Below are positions 17,059 through 26,446 of a stretch of 59,667 nucleotides of DNA, piece after piece (position 1 is the first letter of the stretch; every line of letters starts with the position of its first letter). A model generated the notes under the pieces. The model worked only from the letters and a program-made list of their open reading frames with translations, was not told the DNA's origin and did no database searches. The stretch covers positions 1-59,667 of the forward strand of contig JAHLFO010000100.1 of assembly GCA_018883785.1 (NCBI GenBank), in the 5' to 3' direction. This stretch comes from Candidatus Bacteroides intestinipullorum. Its GTDB lineage: Bacteria; Bacteroidota; Bacteroidia; Bacteroidales; Bacteroidaceae. A program made the position numbers and the translations under genes.

Positions 17059-19812
17059 TCATCTGTAGGGCACCGCGATGCTTTCTTTCCTGGCATCACG
17101 CCACGTGCCTTTCATCCGTACAGGCGGGCGATGGCTCTTCTTCCACTTCTCTACCTGTGCGGCAGACGGCGCTTGGCGCAGGCTTCGCGTGGTGGCAGCA
17201 TTCCGGCTGACGGCATCGAACTCTACAAAGTCCTCGTAGTCATAGGTCCAGCTGCTGCCTTCGGACATTTGCATGACGGTCTTGTAGATTTGTTCGCGAC
17301 TGGGGGCGTTGAACGGGCTGTCGTTATAGCGCATCATGCTGTTTTCCGTGGGACGATAGGCACCATATCCATAGTATCTTGCACCCTCGTAAAGACCCAA
17401 TCCTTCGTTGTCGTAACGGCTGTCTTGCAAGAAGTGCGACCATCTGACAGTAGACGGGTCGTTGCGCCAATCCACGTTGGCACCCCAACCGAAGTTTTCC
17501 CATTCGTAGTCCATAATTTCTTTTTCGATTTCGGGCAAAGTTAGATTCTCATTGCCCGCTTCTATATACTCATCCGACAGATTAGCAAAACCGTGTCCAC
17601 CGGATTCATGGTTCAGCACCTCATTGTTTTCGTTCATTATATAGGCCACAAATGCTCCGTCGCTATACATGACTGTATAGCTGCGCCACGGAAGTATTGG
17701 GTTGTAGATGACGGATACCATGGGCGGTTGTGAGAATCCGGGAATCTTTTGCGCGTATTCAAAGCATACGGCATCTGATTCATTGATGCGATGCTCGGCA
17801 CCTAACACAAACTCCGCATTAGGTGATACCACTTTCACGGCATAGACATTGAAGCGATTGCGCAAGCTGCGGTAAGGCTCGTAGGCAAAAAACTGCTCCA
17901 TGCCTTCTCTCATTCTTTGTTCGTAGAGGCCACCATCGCCCATATCCTTGTCTACAAAGGCTTCCCCCAAGAATACGAGATCAATGCCGTTGCCTACCGA
18001 TGCTTCTTGCAGTGTGATGACTTCTCCGTCACGACTGTAATCTGTAGAGGTGTATAAGTCGCGCGAATAAATGGGGTGTTCTTCCGGCTCGCCACAATAG
18101 ACTCTCAGCACGCTGTCTATCTTGTGGCAATACCAATCTTCCAGTTCCTGTTTACCTCCTATGTATTTGAAATAGTCAATCAGTTCTCCTTCAGAACTTA
18201 CCAAGAAGACATCTCCCTGATTATGGCTCAACCATGAAGATTGAGGTATGGGGATGATGGAATTGTTGTTTTGGTATTCGCTTCCTGCCTCGTCTATGAA
18301 TATGAAGTTTTCTACAGGCAAACTTTGTGCAAAAGTTTTCCATTCATCGTTGATGGGTTCCGACCAATAGCTACCAATCTCGACAATTGTTCCCAAGCCT
18401 TTGTTTTGATAGTCCAAATGGAGGTTGACGCGCGCTTCGCTGATATTATAAGGCGAGTCGTACGGGCCTCGGCTGTGTACGATGATTTGGGTTATCTTGT
18501 TTTGTTTGATGAGCGGCATAAGCTGTGTCTTGCTTCCATCCAGCAAAGTCACCTTTTTGTCTTGCAAATATAGGTTGCTGTTTCCATCCGAGAAGTCAAA
18601 GCCACTCCTGGGAGATTCGTTAGTGAACGGTAGGTTGCAATTAAACCCAAATGGGTATTGTCCCATAATCATAGTCCAACCAAGTGTGCTCCACTGAGGG
18701 TGCGTCTTTATTTCCTGCGGAATGCGTCCGTATAAGTCATTTTGTCTTAGGTCTATCAGCGAGGCATGATCCAACAGGGGCGCGATTGAGGAGGGAAGTT
18801 GTCCTTTCAGATTATTTCCTATCAATTCCAAGGTGACCACATTGCTGATTCCGGAGATGCCGTACCAATCTTCCAAGAGTGCATCGCTACACCAATTCTC
18901 TTGGTTAAGCCATTGTGGACCATTGGTGCTATTATAAAAATCAATTAAAGCATTCCTCTCTTGCTGTTCTTCCAGTTGGATTTTGTCGCTCTCCATATCC
19001 ATGGTGTACATATGGCCGACTTTCATTCCATCTGACGGTACGGTTCTGGAAAATAGATATTTGGGCATTTCCTCTGAGATGGAATTATAATTGAAAGTCA
19101 ATACCGTGTTTTCCGGCTGTGGCAGAATAGCAAAATAGAAGGTCACGTATGCGTCGTCTGTCTCGGCTTCAGACAGATTTGTGTAGATGGAGTTTAGTGG
19201 ATCAATTAGTTCTGTCAACTTTTCCTTATTTATGTCGAATATCAAGGATCTGGCTTCTAATTCGGAAGTCGATCTTAATATGAAATTGGAGGCATCGTTT
19301 GTATCTATCTTGCTCTTGGGCAGTTTAATTTTTAAGTAAGTGAATAGATGCTTAAATTTTAAATACGCTTCTCCATTTTCAATTTTACTTACTGCATATA
19401 AGTCTTGGAGCATATCTTGTTTTAACATAGATCCTGTAAAACATCCAATCTCAAATGTATTTTCAGAGATGATGTTGTTTACTACATGATCAGGATAGAA
19501 AGCATAAACAGTCTCTCCCTCAGCGTCAGTTGATAGGGCTTCAGTTCTGGGTCGAAACTCTACTACTCCGTCTTGGTTGATATCAGCTTGATACCTGAAC
19601 TCTTTTTTTTCTTTTGCTGTCATTATTAAAATATCATCTCCATCATCCCATTTGAGTTGAGTGACATTTTGGCCTTCTTGTAATGACATTTTGGTTTGAG
19701 CTGTATTGGTATACACCCGTACGTTTTTGGTTTTAACGATGGTATAATCATCATCGCTGCATCCAATAATGGTAAAGAATGCGAATAATAAATATAAATA
19801 TCTTGTCTTCAT
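17059..19812 (-). CDS. Large lipoprotein with leucine-rich segment and M64 metallopeptidase domain
   Basis: The 917-residue protein has a lipobox (FTIIGCSDDD, Cys18), so it is outer-membrane anchored and perhaps surface exposed. Residues 30-270 resemble fimbrillin-like adhesin domains. Residues 285-365 carry LRR-type repeats (LELIGNNLKGQLPSSIAP). From about 600 there is an M64 (IgA-peptidase-like) domain, starting GNGIDLVFLGEAF, with the zinc-site region HESGGHGFANLSDEY (735-749). The HE and next His are separated by three residues rather than two. A basic tail ends the protein. It is AT-rich compared with most neighbours. It lies 17 bp after the BACON lipoprotein gene. A protease acting on host or dietary protein is the best guess. 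Confidence 0.85.
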   Translation of the reverse strand: MKTRYLYLLFAFFTIIGCSDDDYTIVKTKNVRVYTNTAQTKMSLQEGQNVTQLKWDDGDDILIMTAKEKKEFRYQADINQDGVVEFRPRTEALSTDAEGETVYAFYPDHVVNNIISENTFEIGCFTGSMLKQDMLQDLYAVSKIENGEAYLKFKHLFTYLKIKLPKSKIDTNDASNFILRSTSELEARSLIFDINKEKLTELIDPLNSIYTNLSEAETDDAYVTFYFAILPQPENTVLTFNYNSISEEMPKYLFSRTVPSDGMKVGHMYTMDMESDKIQLEEQQERNALIDFYNSTNGPQWLNQENWCSDALLEDWYGISGISNVVTLELIGNNLKGQLPSSIAPLLDHASLIDLRQNDLYGRIPQEIKTHPQWSTLGWTMIMGQYPFGFNCNLPFTNESPRSGFDFSDGNSNLYLQDKKVTLLDGSKTQLMPLIKQNKITQIIVHSRGPYDSPYNISEARVNLHLDYQNKGLGTIVEIGSYWSEPINDEWKTFAQSLPVENFIFIDEAGSEYQNNNSIIPIPQSSWLSHNQGDVFLVSSEGELIDYFKYIGGKQELEDWYCHKIDSVLRVYCGEPEEHPIYSRDLYTSTDYSRDGEVITLQEASVGNGIDLVFLGEAFVDKDMGDGGLYEQRMREGMEQFFAYEPYRSLRNRFNVYAVKVVSPNAEFVLGAEHRINESDAVCFEYAQKIPGFSQPPMVSVIYNPILPWRSYTVMYSDGAFVAYIMNENNEVLNHESGGHGFANLSDEYIEAGNENLTLPEIEKEIMDYEWENFGWGANVDWRNDPSTVRWSHFLQDSRYDNEGLGLYEGARYYGYGAYRPTENSMMRYNDSPFNAPSREQIYKTVMQMSEGSSWTYDYEDFVEFDAVSRNAATTRSLRQAPSAAQVEKWKKSHRPPVRMKGTWRDARKESIAVPYR

Positions 19813-19829
19813 AATGTTAGTTTGTTAGA

Positions 19830-21899
19830 TTACCACTCTGAATTAATAATATCATCAATGTCTGGAGCAATCGAAACCTGTCCATCCTGTTCAATTGTTA
19901 TAGTTTCGCGGATATTATATTCTTCTATAAAAAAAGAGATATGCCCGCTCCGTATATCTGAAGTCCGATTATCACTTACTCCAAATGTGTGTGTAGAAGT
20001 AAATATCCCATCAATTATCTGATTAGGATATGCATCTCTGTAAAAAATCCATTCGACATCGGATTCGACCATAAAATAATAATCTATATTACTTTCTACG
20101 GTGATGGCAATATCTTGTGCCTCCTTGCTTATACGTGTCGGTGACGAGGTGATTTTTATAAAAGGAATAACCCCGGATTGTTTTACCAAAATGTCTTGTT
20201 GGATTCCATTGTTGGCTGTAAGCGTAATAATGGCCTCTCTGCTGTTGAGAGTCGAATTTGCCTCAATATTAAATTTTAGCACTTTTTCAATTAATCCTTT
20301 TGTGCTTGTATCTATTTGGGTAATCCAGTCGGCATTGGTGCTGACGGTGAAGTCCACGTTGGCCTGCACGGGGATGTCCAATGTGCCTCCTTCGGCTTCC
20401 ACCTCGTAGAAATCTTGGGCAATCACGATGGCATTCCGCTGCATTTGCGTTACGATGAGGCTCTCACTCAATCCCTCTTCCTCGCAGACGAAGCGAATCT
20501 CTGCTGTGCGTGCATCATACGTGTTGTTGGGCAGGACTTCAAAAGTGTAGGCACCCCCGTCGGATGCGGTATGAACCAGCCAATCCACTTCGGGCATAAT
20601 CAATTGATAGGCGACGTTACTTTGAACGGTCACATCGAAGAGCTCACCTCTTGCGCTTGCCGTGTATTCTTGGATGGACAGTTGCAGGAAGGGCGTATTT
20701 ACTTTCCCGGCTTGGTACACTTTCATCATTTGTTCCATCCCGGCACTTTCAGATGACAGGATTATCGTCGCCTCTCTCGCCTCCTCACTCTCATTCGCTG
20801 CCACATCGAAGTGCAGCACCCGTTCCGTCAGTCCGCGTGTTTCGGTCTGCGTGATCCAATCCGCATCCGTGCTGACAGTGAAGTCCACATTGGCCTGCAC
20901 GGCGAAGTCCAGCGTTTGCTCTTTCCATGACACTTCGTATTTGCTTTGGGCAATGATGATGGCATCCCGTTGCACCTGCGTCACCTTCACGCTGTCTTCC
21001 AACCCGTTCTCCCTGTCCACGAACCGGATTACCGCCTCGCGCGCATCGTAGGTATCGTTGGGCGCGATGGTGAAGTAATGCGTGTAGGTGGACAGGGCGC
21101 GGGTGTCGGCCGTCGTGATCCAATCCACGGACGGCATCTCTATCTGATATGTATTATTGCTTTTCAGCTCTACTTGGATGGTCTCGCCGTCGCTGCCCAC
21201 GAGATATTCCTTCTGGGTCAGGATAAGGACGGGGCCGCTACCGGCTTGGTAAACGGTCACTTCCTCCGTGAGGCCATCGCCTCCGCTCAGGGTGATGACG
21301 CCTTGGCGGGGTTGCAGGTCTTCGTTGGTTGCGGCTTGGAAGCGCAGGGTCGTGGTGGTGAGGGCGCGGGTGTCCGAAGCGGGGGTAAGCCACGTTTGGG
21401 CATTCTCTGCTATCTCATAACTCACGGTGATATTGCTTTGCAACTCAATGCTGAATTCTCCGCCCGTGGCGTCCAGTTCCACCTTGTTGGAGGTGACGGT
21501 CAGGGCGTCCTGTTGCTTCTGGGTGACGGTCAGCGTCTTGCGTGTGCTTCCGCTGGTCAGGATGATGGCGGCGTTGCGCTCGTCGTAGGTAGTATTGGGT
21601 TCGGTGGTGATGGTCAGGGTGGCTGTACCGGCTTGTCCGCTGGTGGGCGAGACGGTCAGCCAGTCGATGGCACGGGTATTGGCTTCACCCACGCTGGCAG
21701 TCCAGGCTTCCGAGGCGGTGAAGGTCAGGGTAGACGTCCCGCCTTCGGGGGCGAATACGGGCTGGGTTTCGCTTCCGGCGGGAAATGAAATCTCGGGGTC
21801 AGACGTTGGAGGCGTTTCGGCCTTGTTGTCGTCGCTGCAACTTTGCATCGTCCAGGCGAGGACGGAGAGGCAAATCAAGAGGTAAAGAGTCCGTTTCAT
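19830..21899 (-). CDS. Lipoprotein with seven tandem BACON domains
   Basis: The 689-residue protein has a lipobox (TMQSCSDD, Cys21) followed by about seven BACON-type beta-sandwich repeats (near 48-127, 133-219, 225-309, 313-398, 404-487, 490-575, 581-671), many containing the YDARxA motif and a final VTQ-like strand. BACON domains are thought to bind carbohydrate or mucin or to act as spacers. Repeats 5-6 closely copy repeats 3-4, in protein and DNA, so a two-domain block was duplicated. The last one and a half repeats are more AT-rich. It is first in an operon with the M64 peptidase. No catalytic domain is present. Confidence 0.88.
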   Translation of the reverse strand: MKRTLYLLICLSVLAWTMQSCSDDNKAETPPTSDPEISFPAGSETQPVFAPEGGTSTLTFTASEAWTASVGEANTRAIDWLTVSPTSGQAGTATLTITTEPNTTYDERNAAIILTSGSTRKTLTVTQKQQDALTVTSNKVELDATGGEFSIELQSNITVSYEIAENAQTWLTPASDTRALTTTTLRFQAATNEDLQPRQGVITLSGGDGLTEEVTVYQAGSGPVLILTQKEYLVGSDGETIQVELKSNNTYQIEMPSVDWITTADTRALSTYTHYFTIAPNDTYDAREAVIRFVDRENGLEDSVKVTQVQRDAIIIAQSKYEVSWKEQTLDFAVQANVDFTVSTDADWITQTETRGLTERVLHFDVAANESEEAREATIILSSESAGMEQMMKVYQAGKVNTPFLQLSIQEYTASARGELFDVTVQSNVAYQLIMPEVDWLVHTASDGGAYTFEVLPNNTYDARTAEIRFVCEEEGLSESLIVTQMQRNAIVIAQDFYEVEAEGGTLDIPVQANVDFTVSTNADWITQIDTSTKGLIEKVLKFNIEANSTLNSREAIITLTANNGIQQDILVKQSGVIPFIKITSSPTRISKEAQDIAITVESNIDYYFMVESDVEWIFYRDAYPNQIIDGIFTSTHTFGVSDNRTSDIRSGHISFFIEEYNIRETITIEQDGQVSIAPDIDDIINSEW

Positions 21900-21927
21900 A
21901 CGTGCAATCCTTATTACATGTTTGCCT

Positions 21928-21935
21928 CAAAGTTA
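21928..21935 (-). promoter_or_regulatory. -7 box of the BACON/M64 operon
   Basis: The minus strand reads TAACTTTG (followed by A), about 29 bp before the BACON gene start. No TTTG -33 box was found, so the assignment is tentative. Confidence 0.45.
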
Positions 21936-21991
21936 TATAAGATTCTCTTAATCGTCCATAAGAAAGTTTAATTATTTGCCGTTTTGTTCCC

Positions 21992-22013
21992 AAAAATCAC
22001 CCTTTCGGGTGAT
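21992..22013 (-). terminator. Terminator after the polysaccharide deacetylase gene
   Basis: ATCACCC/GGGTGAT arms (21996-22002, 22007-22013) around a 4-nt loop are followed on the minus strand by five T residues. It separates the DUF2723-deacetylase operon from the BACON operon. Confidence 0.8.
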
Positions 22014-22058
22014 CTTTTATTACATTAGGAAAGGTTTGCTAACAGATTTTTAGAAAGT

Positions 22059-22724
22059 TCACAGCACCCCGAAGGCATACCCTTCTTCCTTCAGGAAGTC
22101 GATGGCGCGGGGCAGGGCATAGGTCAGGTTGCCGTTGTTCCAGGACTTCAGCGAGTCGTGGAAGGTGATGATGGAGCCGTTGCGGGCATAGCGCATCACG
22201 TTGGCCAAAACTTGTGGCGGGCGCAACTTCTTGGAATAGTCGCGCGTCACGAGATCCCACATGATGATCTGGTAGTGCTTGCGCAGCACCATGTATTGCC
22301 CCCACGTCATGTGCCCGTGGGGCGGACGGAAAATCAGGGGGAACAGGGCTTGCTCCACCAAGGCATCGTCCGGTCCTTCCTCGCAGGTGGCGATCATGAA
22401 CTCGTGCGCCCGCTTCACGTTGTCCAGGTAGGGGTAAGAGGCGTGCTCGAAGCCCCGCAGGTGGTTGAAGGTGTGGTTGCCGATGCGGTGGCCGCGCTCC
22501 ACTACCTGCTGGAAGATGCCCGGATGCTTGCGGATGTTGTCGCCCACCAGGAAGAAGGTGGCTTTGATGCCGTGGCGGTCCAGCAAGTCCAGTACCCACG
22601 GTGTCACCTCGGGGATGGGACCGTCGTCGAAGGTCAGGTAGACTTTCTTCTCCGTGGGATCCATCCGCCAGAGGGCACTGGGATAGAGCTTGCGCACAAT
22701 GTCTGGGGGTTGCTCGATAAACAC
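22059..22724 (-). CDS. NodB-type polysaccharide deacetylase
   Basis: The 221-residue protein has the CE4 motifs in order: TFDDGPIPEVTP (metal and base), NHTFNHLRGF (His-x3-His metal pair) and FRPPHGHMTW, ending with SIITFHDSLKSW. Such enzymes remove acetyl groups from N-acetylglucosamine units of peptidoglycan, chitin-like or surface glycans. No signal peptide is visible, so it may act in the cytoplasm or on a membrane-side glycan intermediate. The gene starts eight bases after the DUF2723 stop, which points to a shared pathway. Confidence 0.92.
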   Translation of the reverse strand: MFIEQPPDIVRKLYPSALWRMDPTEKKVYLTFDDGPIPEVTPWVLDLLDRHGIKATFFLVGDNIRKHPGIFQQVVERGHRIGNHTFNHLRGFEHASYPYLDNVKRAHEFMIATCEEGPDDALVEQALFPLIFRPPHGHMTWGQYMVLRKHYQIIMWDLVTRDYSKKLRPPQVLANVMRYARNGSIITFHDSLKSWNNGNLTYALPRAIDFLKEEGYAFGVL

Positions 22725-22732
22725 GGCTGTCT

Positions 22733-25700
22733 TTACTCTTTATATCCCATACGTTCTACATAGTGGTGGTACAGGCTACCCAACTGTTCCTCGTAGGTGG
22801 GGGTCAGCGTGGAGTTGTACTGCCGCATTTTCTTCACTTCGGCCTCCAGCAGGGCAAGGTGGTATTCCACTTCGCCGGTTGATACCAGGAAGCGGTTGTC
22901 GTCCAGGCTGAGGTACCACGTGACGTATTCCACAGCTTTGTCCGCCAGGGCTTTCACGATAGCGTCGGCCTTCTCCGTCTCGCCCAGCTGATAGTAAGCT
23001 TCGGCCATCTGGAGGGAGCCGTTCTGGAAGTCGTAGGGCACGTTGACGGCGGGAATCATCTTCTCCGCATAGTCCAGGGCGGCTTTGGCCTTGTCCTTCT
23101 TGCCTTCCTTCATCAGCTGCTGCACCAGTTGCGCGAAGATGCGACGATGGGAGTAGCACATGCGCTGGGCGTTCTCGTCGATGTAGATGCCCGGCTGGTC
23201 GATGCCGCCGAACTTGAACTTGTGCATCAGGTTGTCGTACATCTTCTCCGAGTCGAGGGTGACGCCCGTCTTCGTGTTGTCGAAGGGCGTGAAGCGGAAG
23301 GCCAGACCCTCCTGGACGAAGTGGTTGGCCATGCCCAGCTGATTGTCCGTGCCGACGCTGATGGCCATGTAGAGCGGACGCTCCCAGTTGGTTTGGGCCA
23401 GCATCTCGAGCATCATCAGCTCGTTCTTGTACAGTCCGCGCTTGCCTTTCAGCGAGATGTGCATGTAGTCCGGTATGCTGTCGCCGGGAATCAGCATGCC
23501 GCTGCGGCGCACGGCCTCTTTGTCCACCTTGATGACAATGCTGTCCGTGGGGATGATGTTCAGTTCGGGGTTATTGGGGTTGCGCACCCAGTGTTCCAGG
23601 ATGTTCTTCAACTCGTAGGGATTGTCGCCCCATTGCTTCTCGATGTTGGTCTTTACTTCCAGGTTGCCGTTCAGTGCCTCTTTTTCCGCCTCGGCATAGA
23701 GCTGGTCGAGGCTGCGGGCCACTTCGGGCTGGACGGGTACATATTCGTTGACGCCTTCCACATATTCGCTGCGGTTCCAGGTGATGGGCACCGACGGGCT
23801 GTCGTAGGCCGGACGCTTCATCTGGTCGATGTACCAGTCGGTTTGCAGGTAGCTCAGGTTGCACGTGCGGGCGTCGGGGCGGAAGCCTTCGGTCTCCTGT
23901 CCGTACCACAAGGGGAAGGTATCATTGTCGCCGTTGGTGAAGATGATGGGGTCGCCGCTTTCCTGGAGGGACATCAGGTAGTTCTCGCCGAAGTCGCGTG
24001 CCATGTAGCGGCCGCTACGGTCGTGGTCGTCCCACGTCTGGCTGGCCATTTGTATGGGCACTAACAAGCATATCACGCCGATGACAAGGGCTATGCTCAA
24101 TGCGGGTTTGCTTTCCGGCACCCCATCTGTTTGGGACGGTTTCCGCATCAGCCGGTCTGCGAGCTGTGTCAGTCCGGCCACACCCATGCCAATCCAGATG
24201 GCGAAGGCGTAGAACGAACCGGCATAGGCATAGTCGCGCTCACGCGGCTGCATGGGGGTCTGGTTGAGGTAGAGCACAATGGCGATGCCTGTCATGAAGA
24301 ACAGGAAGAACACCACCCAGAACTGCTGCACGCCCTTCTGTCCGCGGTAGGCTTGCCACAGCAGGCCGATGATGCCCAGCAGCAAGGGCAGGCAGTAGAA
24401 GACGTTGTGTCCCTTGTTCTCTTTCAGCTCTGTGGGCAGGTAGGTCTGGTCGCCTATCAGCCAGTTGTCGATGAAGGAGATGCCCGTGATCCAGTTGCCA
24501 TGCTCTATCTCGCCGTGGCCTTGGATGTCGTTCTGGCGGCCGGCGAAGTTCCACAGGAAGTAGCGCCAGTACATCCAGTTGAGCTGGTAGGAGAAGAAGA
24601 ATTTGATGTTTTCCCACTGCGTGGGGATGTTCACCATGATCATCTCGCCGCAGCGGTCGTAGGCCACGTCGCGGCCCTTGATGTCCATCCAGTTCTTGTA
24701 GTATTGCGTGTGCGCGCTGCTGTACATGCGGGGGAAGAGCATGTTCTGCGCGTATTCGTATTCGATGCGGCCGGGGATTTCCACGTAGCTGTCCTTCTCG
24801 TCGGGCGAGGTCTTCTCCTTGCGGATGAACTTGGTGTCCTCCGAGGCGATGCGCGGCGCGCAATAGCCGTCGTCCGTCGGGTCGAGGGCCACTTGCGAGG
24901 AGAAGGTTTGGCCGTAGAACAGCGGGCGCGTGCCATACTGCTCGCGTCCCAAGTATTCGCCCAGGGTGAAGATGTCCTCCGGCGAGTTCTGGTCCATCGG
25001 CGTGTTGGCCGTAGAGCGGATGACGATGAGCGCGTAGGACGAGTAGCCCACCACGATGAGCAGCGTGCACAGCAGGGCGGTGTTCATCGCGCGGGCGCTG
25101 ACGCGGAATTTTTCCTTCAGCGCGGCCTGGGTCTGCGGACGCAGGTAGAGCCACAGCAGGGCGATGACGATGAGGCCGATGACGACGGCCCCCGCGCCGT
25201 GGCCGTAGAAGGGGATGCCCAGCAGGGCGATGCTCAGCACGAAGGACAGGGCCATGCGCAGCTTGTGGCGGTCCTGGTAGCTTTCGTAGACACCCCAGAT
25301 CAGCACGGCGGCCAGCACGAGGATGTAGACCAGCACGCCGCTGTTGAACGGCAGGCCCAGCGTGTTGACAAACAGCAGCTCGAACCATCCGCCCACCTTC
25401 ACGATGCCCGGCACCATGCCATAGAGCACCACGGCCACCAGCACCGCCGAACCCAGCAGCGCCAGGAGCGAACCTTTGGCGTTGGCATTGGGCACCTTTT
25501 TATAATAATAGATCAGCACGATGGCGGGCAGGCACAGCAGGTTGAGCAGGTGCACGCCGATGCTGAGGCCCGTCAGGTAGGCGATGAGCACCAGCCAGCG
25601 GTCGCTGTGCGGCTGGTCGGCCACGTCTTCCCACTTCAGGATGAGCCAGAACACCACGGCGGTGAACAGCGACGAGAAGGCATACACCTCGCCCTCGACG

Positions 25701-26122
25701 GCCGAGAACCAGAACGTGTCGCTGAACGTATAGGCCAGCGCGCCCACCAGGCCGCTGCCCATGATGACGGCGATTTGGCCGTTGCTGATGTGTGCCTCGT
25801 CCGTTATCACCAGCTTGCGCACCAGGTGCGTGATGGTCCAGAAGAGGAACAGGATGCACGCCGCGCTCATCAGCGCGCTCATGTAGTTCACCATCTTGGC
25901 CACCTCGGAGGCATCGGAGGCAAACTGCGAGAACAGGTTGGCCACCAGCATGAAGAACGGTGCGCCGGGCGGGTGTCCCACCTCCAGCTTGTATCCGGTC
26001 GTGATGAACTCGGGGCAATCCCAGAAGCTTGCGGTCGGTTCGATGGTCAGGCAATAGACCGTGGCCGCAATGAGGAAAGTGATCCAACCCATCAGGTTGT
26101 TGACGGTTCTGTACTGTTTCAT
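22733..26122 (-). CDS. DUF2723 polytopic membrane protein (GT-C-like, TMEM260 relative)
   Basis: The 1129-residue protein has the DUF2723 start (YCLTIEPTASFWDCPEFITT, with Asp and Glu early in the first loop, then GYKLEVGHPPGAPFF). About a dozen helices extend to residue 700, followed by a large soluble end with TPR-like helices (QMAEAYYQLGETEKADAIV). The family is related to eukaryotic TMEM260, an O-mannosyltransferase, and GT-C membrane glycosyltransferases. Transfer of a lipid-linked sugar to secreted proteins is a reasonable inference, not shown here. It forms an operon with the downstream deacetylase. Confidence 0.85.
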   Translation of the reverse strand: MKQYRTVNNLMGWITFLIAATVYCLTIEPTASFWDCPEFITTGYKLEVGHPPGAPFFMLVANLFSQFASDASEVAKMVNYMSALMSAACILFLFWTITHLVRKLVITDEAHISNGQIAVIMGSGLVGALAYTFSDTFWFSAVEGEVYAFSSLFTAVVFWLILKWEDVADQPHSDRWLVLIAYLTGLSIGVHLLNLLCLPAIVLIYYYKKVPNANAKGSLLALLGSAVLVAVVLYGMVPGIVKVGGWFELLFVNTLGLPFNSGVLVYILVLAAVLIWGVYESYQDRHKLRMALSFVLSIALLGIPFYGHGAGAVVIGLIVIALLWLYLRPQTQAALKEKFRVSARAMNTALLCTLLIVVGYSSYALIVIRSTANTPMDQNSPEDIFTLGEYLGREQYGTRPLFYGQTFSSQVALDPTDDGYCAPRIASEDTKFIRKEKTSPDEKDSYVEIPGRIEYEYAQNMLFPRMYSSAHTQYYKNWMDIKGRDVAYDRCGEMIMVNIPTQWENIKFFFSYQLNWMYWRYFLWNFAGRQNDIQGHGEIEHGNWITGISFIDNWLIGDQTYLPTELKENKGHNVFYCLPLLLGIIGLLWQAYRGQKGVQQFWVVFFLFFMTGIAIVLYLNQTPMQPRERDYAYAGSFYAFAIWIGMGVAGLTQLADRLMRKPSQTDGVPESKPALSIALVIGVICLLVPIQMASQTWDDHDRSGRYMARDFGENYLMSLQESGDPIIFTNGDNDTFPLWYGQETEGFRPDARTCNLSYLQTDWYIDQMKRPAYDSPSVPITWNRSEYVEGVNEYVPVQPEVARSLDQLYAEAEKEALNGNLEVKTNIEKQWGDNPYELKNILEHWVRNPNNPELNIIPTDSIVIKVDKEAVRRSGMLIPGDSIPDYMHISLKGKRGLYKNELMMLEMLAQTNWERPLYMAISVGTDNQLGMANHFVQEGLAFRFTPFDNTKTGVTLDSEKMYDNLMHKFKFGGIDQPGIYIDENAQRMCYSHRRIFAQLVQQLMKEGKKDKAKAALDYAEKMIPAVNVPYDFQNGSLQMAEAYYQLGETEKADAIVKALADKAVEYVTWYLSLDDNRFLVSTGEVEYHLALLEAEVKKMRQYNSTLTPTYEEQLGSLYHHYVERMGYKE

Positions 26123-26148
26123 TCAGTCGTATCAGTTGTTATTGAGGC

Positions 26149-26157
26149 GCAAAGATA
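26149..26157 (-). promoter_or_regulatory. -7 box of the DUF2723-deacetylase operon
   Basis: The minus strand reads TATCTTTGC about 27 bp before the start codon. No TTTG was seen at the expected distance. Confidence 0.6.
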
Positions 26158-26257
26158 AGCATTTTGACTGAAAGGAACGGTAACCCGGCTGATAATTAGT
26201 ATAGGTTAAGGTTTTTACCGTGCGCGGCCCTCTTGTCCGGACGGCTTGGATTCCCGT

Positions 26258-26345
26258 CCGCGCCTACCTATGCCTCCGTCCGTGCTTACCCATGCCTGCG
26301 CCCGTGCTTCCCGCCTCTTGTGCCCGTGCTTACCCGCTCTTGCGC
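26258..26345. repeat. 22-bp tandem array, locus 3 (four units)
   Basis: Four 22-bp units at 26258, 26280, 26302 and 26324, three of which begin CCGTGCTT. The orientation is opposite to locus 2. The array fills much of the 324-bp gap between two divergent genes, clear of both -7 boxes (26149-26157 and 26409-26417). Confidence 0.92.
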
Positions 26346-26408
26346 CTAAAGCCTGGAAATGAGGGGGCTTTTTCGGGGGATGGCGGTACACTTTTTCCCC
26401 GAAATCCT

Positions 26409-26417
26409 TAAATTTGC
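26409..26417 (+). promoter_or_regulatory. -7 box of the sialate esterase gene
   Basis: TAAATTTGC about 30 bp before the start codon. The rest of the 26158-26446 gap holds the 22-bp array and no gene. Confidence 0.5.
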
Positions 26418-26446
26418 AGCGGCAATGATTAAATGATTTTACCGAT

